A program made the position numbers and the translations under genes. Under the pieces are notes generated by a model. It searched no databases. It was not told the origin of the DNA and saw only the letters and a program-made list of their open reading frames with translations. From Candidatus Rhodoferax mariagerensis (lineage in GTDB: Bacteria > Pseudomonadota > Gammaproteobacteria > Burkholderiales > Burkholderiaceae_C): a stretch of DNA of 64,000 nucleotides. The DNA lies in assembly GCA_016719055.1 (NCBI GenBank), contig JADKAW010000017.1, positions 88,427 through 152,426 of the forward strand. The letters run 5' to 3'. Positions 8,887 through 16,954 of this stretch are shown here, piece by piece (position 1 is the stretch's first letter; each line of letters starts with the position of its first letter).

Positions 8887-9608
8887 CCGCCCACCCCGAA
8901 CCAAACCCCATGACTGCGCTGATTGAAACCAATGCCCTGGCCAAGACCTTCACGCTGCACGGGCGCGGCGGCCTGCAACTGCCGGTGTTTGCCGGCGTTG
9001 ATTTAAGCGTGCAGGCGGGTGAATGCCTGGCACTGACCGGGCACTCTGGTAGCGGCAAAAGTTCGCTATTGCGCTGCCTGTATGGCAACTACGGTGCCAG
9101 TAGCGGCGAGGTGCGTATTCGCCACTGCGGCGAATGGGTCAGCCTGTCCACGGCGGCGCCGCGCGATGTCTTTGAGGTGCGCAGGCATACGCTGGGTTAT
9201 GTCTCGCAGTTCCTGCGGGTGATTCCGCGCGTATCCACACTTGACATCGTGGCAGACCCGCTGCGCCGCCTGGGTGTGGGTGCTGTGCAAGCCCGCGCCC
9301 AGGCAGCGCAGTGGCTCAGGCGCCTGAACCTGCAAGAGCCGTTGTGGCACCTGCCACCGGCCACCTTTTCGGGCGGCGAGCAGCAGCGCGTCAACATCGC
9401 CCACGGCATGATCACCGCCCCGCCGGTGCTGCTGCTCGACGAGCCCACCGCCTCACTGGACGGCGACAACCGGCGCGTGGTGGTGGAACTGATTCATGCT
9501 GCGCGTGCCCAGGGCAGTGCCATCGTTGGCATTTTTCATGACGACGAGGTGCGCGAGTCCGTGGCCACGCGTTGTTTTGACCTTGAGCAGCACCGCCGGC
9601 CCGCTTGA
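8883..9608 (+). CDS. phnL: C-P lyase ABC-type ATPase PhnL
   Basis: A second C-P lyase ATPase, 241 residues, which in E. coli caps a PhnK dimer on the core complex. It shows Walker A GHSGSGKSS, signature FSGGEQQRVNIAHG, Walker B VLLLDEPTASLD, and H in GIFHDDEV. The first ATG overlaps the phnK stop; a second ATG at 8910 is also possible. VSQFLRVIPRVSTLDIV is typical for PhnL. Confidence 0.94.
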   Translation: MTAHPEPNPMTALIETNALAKTFTLHGRGGLQLPVFAGVDLSVQAGECLALTGHSGSGKSSLLRCLYGNYGASSGEVRIRHCGEWVSLSTAAPRDVFEVRRHTLGYVSQFLRVIPRVSTLDIVADPLRRLGVGAVQARAQAAQWLRRLNLQEPLWHLPPATFSGGEQQRVNIAHGMITAPPVLLLDEPTASLDGDNRRVVVELIHAARAQGSAIVGIFHDDEVRESVATRCFDLEQHRRPA

Positions 9609-9626
9609 TATTTGAGGAGTCTATTG

Positions 9627-10769
9627 ATGAAGCAACGAATCTTTCGCAACGCACGCATCGTTGCGGCCAACGAGGAATTCACCGGCAACGTGGTGATTGA
9701 AGACGGCATCATTTGCCGCGTTGACAGCGGTGACACCGCTGTACCCGAGGCCCAGGACTGGGCCGGCGACTGGCTGCTGCCCGGCCTGGTGGAGGTGCAT
9801 ACCGACAACCTGGAAAAACACCTGTCACCCCGCCCCGGCGTGTTGTGGAACGCCCACTCTGCCATGCTGGTGCATGACGCGCAATGCGCCGCCGCCGGCA
9901 TCACCACCGTGCTGGACTCGGTGGTGATCGGTGATCTGGACCAAGGCGGGCCACGTTGCCAGACCCAGCACACCTCGATTGCCGCCCTGCACCAGTGCCA
10001 TGAAGAGGGCCTGATGCGCGTGGCGCATCTGTTGCACCTGCGCTGCGAACTCTCCGCACCCGACCTGCTGGAGGTGTTTCACCAATATGCCAGCGACGCG
10101 CTGCTGACCCTGGTGAGCATCATGGACCATACGCCTGGCCAGCGCCAGTGGCGTGATATCACCAGCTATCGCCGCTACATCGGGCGCAATGGCCACCACA
10201 ACGAAGCCGAATTTGATGCCATGATTGCCCAGCGCAAGGCTGACCAGCAGGCCTACTCGCTGCCGCACCGGGTGGACATAGTGCGTGAATGCCAGGCACG
10301 GCATTTGCCCATGGCCAGCCACGACGACACCTTGCTCAGCGACATTGCCCAAGCCGTCGAAGAGGGGGTGGTGATGTCCGAGTTTCCCACCACAATTGAG
10401 GCGGCACAGGCTGCGCGCGCGGCGGGTATGGCGATCATCATGGGTGGCCCCAACATGGTCAAGGGCGGCTCGCACTCGGGCAATGTGTCGGCGGCGGAGT
10501 TGGCTGAACTGGATTTGCTGGACATCTTTTCGTCAGACTATGTGCCCAGCAGCCTGTTGCTGGCTACCTTCATGCTCAGCGCGCTGGACGGCTGGACCCT
10601 GCCCAAGGCGGTGCGCACCGTCACCGGCAACCCGGCGCGCGCCATTGGCTTGCAAGACCGCGGCGAAATTGCCCCAGGGCTGCGCGCTGATCTGCTGCGC
10701 GTGCGCATGAACCGCGCCGGTATGCCCATGGTGACCGAAACCTGGTTCGGCGGCACACGTGCCTTCTGA
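9627..10769 (+). CDS. phnM: RPnTP diphosphatase PhnM
   Basis: PhnM, 380 residues, is an amidohydrolase-fold enzyme that releases pyrophosphate from ribose-1-phosphonate-5-triphosphate before C-P cleavage. Metal-site motifs include LLPGLVEVHTDNLEKH near residue 60, SHDD near 230 and MGGPNMVKGGSHSGN. I start at ATG 9627, which follows GAGGAG by about 8 bases; the longer open frame begins with a TTG inside that ribosome site. It follows phnL by 18 bp. Confidence 0.95.
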   Translation: MKQRIFRNARIVAANEEFTGNVVIEDGIICRVDSGDTAVPEAQDWAGDWLLPGLVEVHTDNLEKHLSPRPGVLWNAHSAMLVHDAQCAAAGITTVLDSVVIGDLDQGGPRCQTQHTSIAALHQCHEEGLMRVAHLLHLRCELSAPDLLEVFHQYASDALLTLVSIMDHTPGQRQWRDITSYRRYIGRNGHHNEAEFDAMIAQRKADQQAYSLPHRVDIVRECQARHLPMASHDDTLLSDIAQAVEEGVVMSEFPTTIEAAQAARAAGMAIIMGGPNMVKGGSHSGNVSAAELAELDLLDIFSSDYVPSSLLLATFMLSALDGWTLPKAVRTVTGNPARAIGLQDRGEIAPGLRADLLRVRMNRAGMPMVTETWFGGTRAF

Positions 10770-10813
10770 GCCATTGCCGTGGTCGACCGTCCATCCGCTT
10801 GAGGAGCCCCGCC

Positions 10814-11461
10814 TTGCCTTACACCGACATTGCCGCCCACAACCTGGCGCCCGCACCCCGTCTGGGGTTGGCCCCGACCCTTGCGCCGACCGCCAGCGTG
10901 CGCAACTGCCGTTTTGGCCGTTACACCGAGGTCGGCGACCTGGTGCAGATGACCCAATGCCTGCTGGATGACTATTCCTATGTCCAGCCCTATTGCGACC
11001 TGATGTCAACCGACATCGGCAAATTTGCCAACATCGCGTCGATGGTGCGCATCAACCCGGGTTTTCACCCGATGGACTACCCCACCCTGCACCATTTCAC
11101 CTACCGTCCCACAAAATACGACATGGCAGAGCAGGACGATGCGGCGTTTTTTGAATGGCGCAAGCGGCAGCGGGTCGTTATTGGACACGACACCTGGATT
11201 GGCCACGGGGCCGTCATCATGCCGGGCGTGCACATTGGAAACGGCGCGGTAGTGGGCAGCAATTCGGTGGTCACCAAGGATGTGCCACCTTACACCATCG
11301 TTGGTGGTGTGGCGGCCAAAGTCATTCGCCAACGTTTTCCCAGAGCGATTTCGCAAGCCCTGGAGGCCACCGCCTGGTGGGACTGGGACCACGACACACT
11401 GACCGAGCGCTTGCCGGAGTTCAAGAATTTGCGGGGCTTTTTGGCGAAATACGCGCCTTGA
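10814..11461 (+). CDS. Phosphonate-cluster hexapeptide-repeat acetyltransferase
   Basis: A left-handed beta-helix acyltransferase of about 215 residues, matching the transferase-hexapeptide family found in phosphonate operons. Repeats are visible in VIGHDTWIGHGAVIMPGVHIGNGAVVGSNSVVTKDVPPYTIVGG. His in the VIGHD and WIGHG stretches is the likely catalytic base region. The start is probably TTG 10814, 8 bases after GAGGAG; the TTG at 10799 would overlap that site. Substrate unknown; acetylation of an aminoalkyl phosphonate, as PhnO does, would fit the context but is inference. Confidence 0.85.
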   Translation: MPYTDIAAHNLAPAPRLGLAPTLAPTASVRNCRFGRYTEVGDLVQMTQCLLDDYSYVQPYCDLMSTDIGKFANIASMVRINPGFHPMDYPTLHHFTYRPTKYDMAEQDDAAFFEWRKRQRVVIGHDTWIGHGAVIMPGVHIGNGAVVGSNSVVTKDVPPYTIVGGVAAKVIRQRFPRAISQALEATAWWDWDHDTLTERLPEFKNLRGFLAKYAP

Positions 11462-11492
11462 GGCTGGCGCCGCCGGTGTGCCGGCGCCAGCC
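11462..11492 (+). terminator. Strong hairpin after the phnG-M operon
   Basis: A perfect 11-bp stem (GGCTGGCGCCG / CGGCGCCAGCC) with a 9-nt loop begins directly after the stop of the hexapeptide transferase. No T-run follows, so it may act as a factor-dependent or mRNA-stabilising element separating this operon from phnCDE. Confidence 0.55.
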
Positions 11493-11580
11493 ATACAACC
11501 GATGTGGCGTCTGATGGCAACGAAGGTGCCGCTGTGGGGCAGGAACACGTCCACCGCGCCCCGACACATTGCCAGGCGAC

Positions 11581-11597
11581 TTGACATTGTTTTGACA
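11581..11597 (-). promoter_or_regulatory. 11-bp-period TTGACA repeat before phnC (inverted PHO-like box)
   Basis: TTGACA at 11581 and 11592; read on the minus strand ATGTCAA is repeated with a 4-bp gap. Spacing fits a PHO box but the orientation is opposite to phnC, whose ATG lies 42 bp further on. One TTGACA could instead serve as a -35 element. Confidence 0.35.
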
Positions 11598-11638
11598 TGT
11601 TGCGCCGTTAACTTCAGTCACATCAACCAGGAGTCAGT

Positions 11639-12532
11639 ATGAGCACGGCCATCCATATCAATGCATTGAACAAGACATTTCGCGGCGGCTGCAAGGCGCT
11701 GCAAGACATTCATTTGACCATTCATCCAGGTGAAATGGTGGCGCTGATTGGTGCCTCCGGTTCCGGCAAATCAACCCTGCTGCGCCACATGGCAGGCCTG
11801 ATGAGCGGCGACGATGCAGGTCGTGGCCTGGTTCAGGTGCACGGCAAGACGGTGCAACAAAACGGAAAAATTGCGCCCGACATCCGCCGCACGCGCGCCA
11901 GCATCGGATTTGTGTTCCAGCAATTCAATCTGGTGGACCGCTTGCCAGTGATCATCAATGTGCTGGCGGGCATCCTGCACCGGGTTCCGCTGTGGCGCAG
12001 CTTGCTGCGCTGGTTCACGCCGGCCGAGCGCACCCGTGGCGTGGAGGCGCTGCGCCGTGTTGGCATTGCAGAGTGTTGTTATCAACGGGCATCAACCTTG
12101 TCGGGAGGACAGCAACAGCGTGCCGCCATTGCCCGCGCCATGGTGCAAGGTGCCCAGGTGATCCTGGCCGACGAACCGATTGCCTCGCTGGACCCGGAGT
12201 CTTCCCGCAAGGTGATGGACATCCTGGCGCAGTTGAACCGCGAGGACAAATGCACTGTGGTGGTGTCGCTGCACCAGGTCAACGTGGCCATCAAGTACTG
12301 CGCGCGCACGGTGGCAATGCACCAGGGACGGGTGGTTTACGACGGCGCATCGGTCGGGTTGACGCCAGCGGTGCTGCGCGATTTGTACGGTGCCGAGGCA
12401 GATGACATCTTGTCGCTGGGCGACCACATCTCCAGCCTGGAAGACAAACCCAAGCCTCATCCCCATCCCCATCCGCATCTGGTCTGGCCAGCACCACTGG
12501 CCGAACTGCAAACCTTGGCACGTGCTGCCTGA
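11639..12532 (+). CDS. phnC: Phosphonate ABC transporter ATPase PhnC
   Basis: A 297-residue ATPase for the PhnCDE phosphonate importer. Walker A is GASGSGKST, signature LSGGQQQRAAIARAM, Walker B VILADEPIASLDP, and switch His in VVSLHQVNVA. The start follows AGGAGTCAGT. The C-terminus ends in an unusual KPKPHPHPHPHL tail encoded by CCCCAT-like repeats. It is followed by phnD (45 bp) and phnE (46 bp). Confidence 0.95.
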   Translation: MSTAIHINALNKTFRGGCKALQDIHLTIHPGEMVALIGASGSGKSTLLRHMAGLMSGDDAGRGLVQVHGKTVQQNGKIAPDIRRTRASIGFVFQQFNLVDRLPVIINVLAGILHRVPLWRSLLRWFTPAERTRGVEALRRVGIAECCYQRASTLSGGQQQRAAIARAMVQGAQVILADEPIASLDPESSRKVMDILAQLNREDKCTVVVSLHQVNVAIKYCARTVAMHQGRVVYDGASVGLTPAVLRDLYGAEADDILSLGDHISSLEDKPKPHPHPHPHLVWPAPLAELQTLARAA

Positions 12533-12577
12533 AGCCGATTTTGTGTTTTTGTCTGCTCTCTAACCTAAGGAAACTTT

Positions 12578-13546
12578 ATGATGAAGAAAATGTTTGTAGC
12601 CCTCGCTGGTACTGCGCTGATAGCTATCAACCCAGTAGCAGCCCAGGAACTGAAGGAAATCAACTTCGGCATCATCTCGACCGAATCGTCGACCAACCTG
12701 AAATCCGACTGGCAGCCTATCCTGGAAGCCATGAGCAAAAAGACCGGCATGAAGGTCAACGCGTTCTTTGCCTCGGATTACGCCGGCATCATTGAAGGCA
12801 TGCGCTTCAACAAGGTGCAAGTGGCCTGGTTTGGCAACAAGTCCGCGATGGAAGCGGTGGACCGCGCCAGCGGCGAAGTGTTTGCCCAGATGGCCAACGC
12901 CGATGGCACCAAGGGTTATTACTCGCACCTGATCGTGCACAAGGACAGCCCGCTCAAGTCGCTCGACGATGTGCTCAAGCAGGGCAAAGACCTGTCGTTT
13001 GGCAACGGCGACCCCAATTCCACCTCTGGTTTTCTGGTGCCGAGCTACTACGTGTTTTCGCTGAACAAGGCCGACCCCAAGACCTTGTTCAAGCTCACGC
13101 GCACCGCCAACCATGAGGCCAACGCGATGGCTGTGGCCAACAAGCAGGTTGACGTGGCCACCAACAACAGCGAAAACCTGGAGAAAGTCAGGGAGCACGC
13201 ACCTGCCAAGTTCAATGAGATCCGTGTCATCTGGACTTCGCCGCTGATTCCTTCAGATCCACTGGTGATGCGCAAGGACCTGCCTGAAGCCAGCAAGGCG
13301 AAGGTGCGCGATTTTTTCTTTACCTACGGTCAGGGCGGCCAGCCAGAAAAAGACGCTTTGATGAAGCTCTCCAAGCTGTCTGGCTTTATTCCTTCGACCA
13401 ACAGCCAGCTGATTCCGATTCGCCAACTGGAACTGTTCAAGAGCCGCAACAAGGTGGAGTCTGATGCCAATATGGCCAGCGCCGACAAAGAGGCCAAGCT
13501 GGCTGACATCGACCGGCAGTTGACCGCATTGGCCAGCGCCAAGTGA
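12578..13546 (+). CDS. phnD: Phosphonate-binding periplasmic protein PhnD
   Basis: A 322-residue periplasmic solute-binding protein. A signal peptide (MMKKMFVALAGTALIA..., cleavage near AAQ-E) precedes the mature domain starting KEINFGIISTESSTNLKSDW. Conserved ligand-region stretches include FASDYAGIIEGMRF, KVQVAWFGNKSA and FGNGDPNSTSGFLVP, typical of PhnD. TAAGGA precedes the ATG. It delivers phosphonates to PhnE. Confidence 0.95.
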   Translation: MMKKMFVALAGTALIAINPVAAQELKEINFGIISTESSTNLKSDWQPILEAMSKKTGMKVNAFFASDYAGIIEGMRFNKVQVAWFGNKSAMEAVDRASGEVFAQMANADGTKGYYSHLIVHKDSPLKSLDDVLKQGKDLSFGNGDPNSTSGFLVPSYYVFSLNKADPKTLFKLTRTANHEANAMAVANKQVDVATNNSENLEKVREHAPAKFNEIRVIWTSPLIPSDPLVMRKDLPEASKAKVRDFFFTYGQGGQPEKDALMKLSKLSGFIPSTNSQLIPIRQLELFKSRNKVESDANMASADKEAKLADIDRQLTALASAK

Positions 13547-13592
13547 TGGCATCTGCATCACATCTGCTGCGGACCAGGTTTGGGGTGCTGGC

Positions 13593-14405
13593 ATGCGTGT
13601 GCCTGGTGTAGCGCCGCCGCTGCCACAGCCAGGCACAGCGCCCATGCCGCCGCGCACCAGCCTGCTACGCCTGCTGGGCTGGGGTGTGCTGCTGGCGCTG
13701 CTGGCGGCTTCCTGGAAAGGGGCGGACATGCGCCCGTTCGATCTGGTGCGCGATTCGGCCAACATGGCGACTTACGTGACAGATTTCTTCCCGCCCAATT
13801 TTGGCGACTGGCGGCTATACCTTGTAGAGATGATCGTCACCGTTCAGATTGCGCTGTGGGGTACCGCGTTGGCGGTGGTGTTTGCCGTGCCGCTGGGGCT
13901 GCTGTCATCGTCCAATATTGCGCCGTGGTGGGTGTATCAGCCGGTTCGCCGCCTGATGGACGCGGCGCGTGCCATCAACGAGATGGTGTTTGCCATGCTG
14001 TTTATCGTGGCCGTCGGTTTGGGGCCGTTTGCCGGTGTGCTGGCGCTGTTTGTGCACACCACCGGCATTTTGGCCAAGCTGTTTTCCGAGGCGGTTGAAT
14101 CCATCGACACGCAGCCGGTGGAAGGTATCCGCGCCACCGGGGCCAATGCGCTGGAAGAAATCGTCTACGGCATCATTCCGCAGGTGTTGCCGCTGTGGAT
14201 TTCATTTTCGCTGTACCGTTTTGAGTCCAACGTGCGCTCGGCCTCGGTGGTGGGTATGGTCGGTGCGGGTGGCATTGGCGTGATTTTGTGGGACATCATG
14301 CGCAGCTTTCAGTACGCCGAAACCTGCGCCGTGATGATCATCATCGTCGTGACGGTCACCGTGATTGACATGATCTCTGCAAAGGTCCGTCAAACCCTGA
14401 TTTAG
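13593..14405 (+). CDS. phnE: Phosphonate ABC transporter permease PhnE
   Basis: A 270-residue inner-membrane permease with about six hydrophobic segments and the EAA-type loop EGIRATGANALEEIVYGIIPQVLP that contacts PhnC. The sequence VRSASVVGMVGAGGIGVILWD is typical of PhnE. There is a single permease gene. It ends the rightward phn block. Confidence 0.94.
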   Translation: MRVPGVAPPLPQPGTAPMPPRTSLLRLLGWGVLLALLAASWKGADMRPFDLVRDSANMATYVTDFFPPNFGDWRLYLVEMIVTVQIALWGTALAVVFAVPLGLLSSSNIAPWWVYQPVRRLMDAARAINEMVFAMLFIVAVGLGPFAGVLALFVHTTGILAKLFSEAVESIDTQPVEGIRATGANALEEIVYGIIPQVLPLWISFSLYRFESNVRSASVVGMVGAGGIGVILWDIMRSFQYAETCAVMIIIVVTVTVIDMISAKVRQTLI

Positions 14406-14618
14406 TGCTTTTGGACGGCGGCTCGCAAGTCTGCATTTTGCGCAGCAAACCAGGTACCCACGCCCAGCAATGCACCAAAAGCGGCGAACACCAGTCCGTT
14501 AACTGACATGACAAAGTCAGCGCAGTGGATTGGGTTCCCGCACCATGCCGATCCAGGCTATCTGACACGCAAGCCATGTCGTTACCCAATCACTGAGCTC
14601 GATGGATTGAGGCGTTCC

Positions 14619-14741
14619 TTAAGCCGCTGGAAAGACGTTGGGCAACACCTGCCCCAGCGTAACGCCAATGACGACGCACAGAAGTACCCACACCGTGAAA
14701 TAGCGCTCTAACACGGCTGTAGAGGAATCTCCTGACTGCAT
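14619..14741 (-). pseudogene. acr3 (arsenite efflux) N-terminal relic
   Basis: A 40-codon open frame reads MQSGDSSTAVLERYFTVWVL then LCVVIGVTLGQVLPNVFPAA and stops. It closely resembles the start of ACR3-family arsenite transporters (ERYLTVW followed by the first membrane helix and a G-LLPGVF loop), which are about 350 residues long. The stop falls right after the first helix. Downstream on the same strand, 14402-14509 encodes a separate 35-residue hydrophobic peptide (MSVNGLVFAAFGALLGVGTW...) that I cannot assign. The stretch 14406-14922 otherwise holds no intact gene. Confidence 0.6.
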
Positions 14742-14921
14742 GGTGGTCAAATCAGGGAGCCCGTTTTGGGGGCTGTGTGTTGGCAAGTTGATGGGCGATC
14801 TTTTGAAGCATGGTCTTGTCCGGTTTTGGGTGGCCTGAGCCGCATTTACAAATAAAAGTTGAAACTGTCTTGTACTAGCGTCAGGGTGAGCAATATCTGC
14901 GCCAGTTTTTACACGCCACGC

Positions 14922-14938
14922 GTGACAAACGCGTGACA
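14922..14938 (-). promoter_or_regulatory. Perfect 11-bp-period PHO-like box before the 5'-nucleotidase
   Basis: GTGACA at 14922 and 14933; read leftward it is CTGTCAC, 4 bp, TTGTCAC, a very good PHO-box match. It points away from the 5'-nucleotidase start 85 bp to the right and toward the acr3 relic, so the regulated gene is unclear. Confidence 0.5.
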
Positions 14939-15022
14939 GGCGTGCGTCCAGGAGCTGACACATCGGTGTCACATGCTGTGGCTAGCCTGTGGGTTTTGTT
15001 CTTCACTTCATCAAAGGTACTC

Positions 15023-16897
15023 ATGCAATTCAACCCTCTCGCGCGCGCCCTGGCGGGCGCTGGCATTCTGGTCACGATCGGTTTGGCGCTAAGCGCCTGC
15101 GGCGGCGGCAGTGACGCCCCCAGTTACAAGCCCATTGAGCTCAATATTGCCCACATCAATGACCACCACTCACAATTGGACGCATTTGCCGCCACCGAAC
15201 TAACGCTGGACGGTGTGGCCACACAAGTGGAATTGGGTGGCTTTGCCCGCCAGGCGGCCATGTTCAAGTCGGTCGCTGGCACCAAAAACCTGATCAAGCT
15301 CCACGCGGGAGACGCGTTGACGGGATCGCTTTATTACACGTTTTTCAAAGGAGCGGTGGATGCCCAGATGATGAACACTATCTGCTTTGATGCGTTCACC
15401 CCTGGCAACCACGAGTTTGATGATGGCGATGCAGTACTCAAAGGCTTTCTGGACGAACTGGGTAAAAGCACTTGCCAGACACCCACAATTTCCAGCAACG
15501 TGGTGCCCGCGGTGGGCACTGCGCTGGCGCCCAGCGCGGCTTCGGCTTATCTCAAGCCCTGGGTGATCAAGGACATTGACGGCGTCAAGGTCGGCATCAT
15601 CGGCCTGACGGTGGCGGGCAAAACCATGAACTCGTCACGCCCCTTGGGCAGCACGCAGTTCAACGACGAAGTCAGCTCGGCCCAGAAATCCATTGATGCG
15701 TTGAAAAGCCAAGGCGTGCGCCACATCATTGCGCTGACCCATCAGGGCTATGACGCTGACAAGGCCATGGCCGCCAAGTTGACTGATGTCGACGTGATCA
15801 TTGGCGGCGATTCGCACAGCCTGTTGGGTGACTTCAAGGCGCTTGGCATTGCCACCTCATCTGGCAGCTACCCCACCGTTGCCACCAACAAAAATGGCGA
15901 GATGGTTTGTATTGGACAGGCCTGGGAATACAGCAAGGCTTTTGGCCTGATGAACCTGCAGTTCAACGAATACGGTGCGGTCAAAAGCTGCGGCGGCAAG
16001 GCCACCCTGCTGATTGGTGACAGCTTCAAACGCAAGGATGCGGCGGGTGCATGGCAAACCGTGAGCGACACCGTTCGCACCTCGTTGGTGGCTAATCTGG
16101 CAGCAAACCAACCCCAGGTCAAGGTGTTGGCACCCGACGCGGGCGCTGCTGCCACGCTCAAGACCTATGCGGACCAGGTGGCGCTGGAAAAAACCAAAGC
16201 GATTGGTACCGCAACCGAGTCACTGTGTCTGGTGCGCGTACCCGGGGAGAGCACCAACCGCAGCAGCAGCACAGCGGGTTGCGAGACCGCCAACACCTTG
16301 GCGCGTGGCAGCGATGCCGCCCAGGTCGTGGCCGAAGCCTTCTTGTTTGCCGCCAAACGCGCCGACTTTGCCCTGCAGAACGCCGGCGGCGTGCGGGTGC
16401 CGGTAGCCGCTGGCGGCCTGAGCATGAACACGGCCTTTACCCTGCTGCCTTTCACCAACGTGTTGGTAGAAATGGACCTCAGCGGCGCTGAAGTTGTGGC
16501 GACCCTGGAAGATGCGGTCAACAACCACATCGTGACCCCATCGGGCAACGGCTCACACCCCTATGCTGCAGGCCTGCGCTGGAACCTGGACATGAGCAAG
16601 GCCAAAGGCCAGCGTTTTACCAACGTGCAGGTGCGCAACAAAACCACCGGGGCCTGGAGCGCCATTGACACCGCCAAGACCTATGTGCTGGTCACCAATG
16701 ACTTCATTGCTGCGGGCAAAGATGGCTACACCACCCTGGGAGTGGCCTACAGCGCCGGGCGTTATGTCAACACTTACCTGCTTTACACCCAGAGCTTTGT
16801 GGACTACGTGTTGACCAAAGGCACTTTGGCCCGCCCTGCCGCTGGCGATTACTCACACCAGAGTGTCGTCACCGCCGCCGGTGTGACGCTGCCCTGA
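15023..16897 (+). CDS. Secreted bifunctional metallophosphatase / 5'-nucleotidase (lipoprotein)
   Basis: A 624-residue protein of the UshA/CD73 type. The start at ATG 15023 follows AAAGG and gives a lipoprotein signal ending LALSAC. The metallophosphatase domain shows AHINDHHSQLD, LHAGDALTGS, TPGNHEFDDG, IALTHQGYD and GGDSH. The C-terminal nucleotide-binding domain shows FALQNAGGVRVP and LLPFTNVLVEMDLSGAEV. It probably releases phosphate and nucleosides from extracellular nucleotides at the outer membrane or in the periplasm, which fits the phosphate-scavenging context. Confidence 0.9.
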   Translation: MQFNPLARALAGAGILVTIGLALSACGGGSDAPSYKPIELNIAHINDHHSQLDAFAATELTLDGVATQVELGGFARQAAMFKSVAGTKNLIKLHAGDALTGSLYYTFFKGAVDAQMMNTICFDAFTPGNHEFDDGDAVLKGFLDELGKSTCQTPTISSNVVPAVGTALAPSAASAYLKPWVIKDIDGVKVGIIGLTVAGKTMNSSRPLGSTQFNDEVSSAQKSIDALKSQGVRHIIALTHQGYDADKAMAAKLTDVDVIIGGDSHSLLGDFKALGIATSSGSYPTVATNKNGEMVCIGQAWEYSKAFGLMNLQFNEYGAVKSCGGKATLLIGDSFKRKDAAGAWQTVSDTVRTSLVANLAANQPQVKVLAPDAGAAATLKTYADQVALEKTKAIGTATESLCLVRVPGESTNRSSSTAGCETANTLARGSDAAQVVAEAFLFAAKRADFALQNAGGVRVPVAAGGLSMNTAFTLLPFTNVLVEMDLSGAEVVATLEDAVNNHIVTPSGNGSHPYAAGLRWNLDMSKAKGQRFTNVQVRNKTTGAWSAIDTAKTYVLVTNDFIAAGKDGYTTLGVAYSAGRYVNTYLLYTQSFVDYVLTKGTLARPAAGDYSHQSVVTAAGVTLP

Positions 16898-16920
16898 CAG
16901 TAGTGTCATGACCTGAATCC

Positions 16921-16948
16921 GCCTTGGCCTGCCATGACAGGTCAAGGC
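16921..16948. terminator. Bidirectional hairpin between convergent genes
   Basis: GCCTTGGCCTG and CAGGTCAAGGC form an 11-bp stem with one mismatch around a 6-nt loop, in the 57-bp gap between the convergent 5'-nucleotidase and SpoIIE genes. No clear T-run is present. Confidence 0.5.
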
Positions 16949-16954
16949 GCAGAG

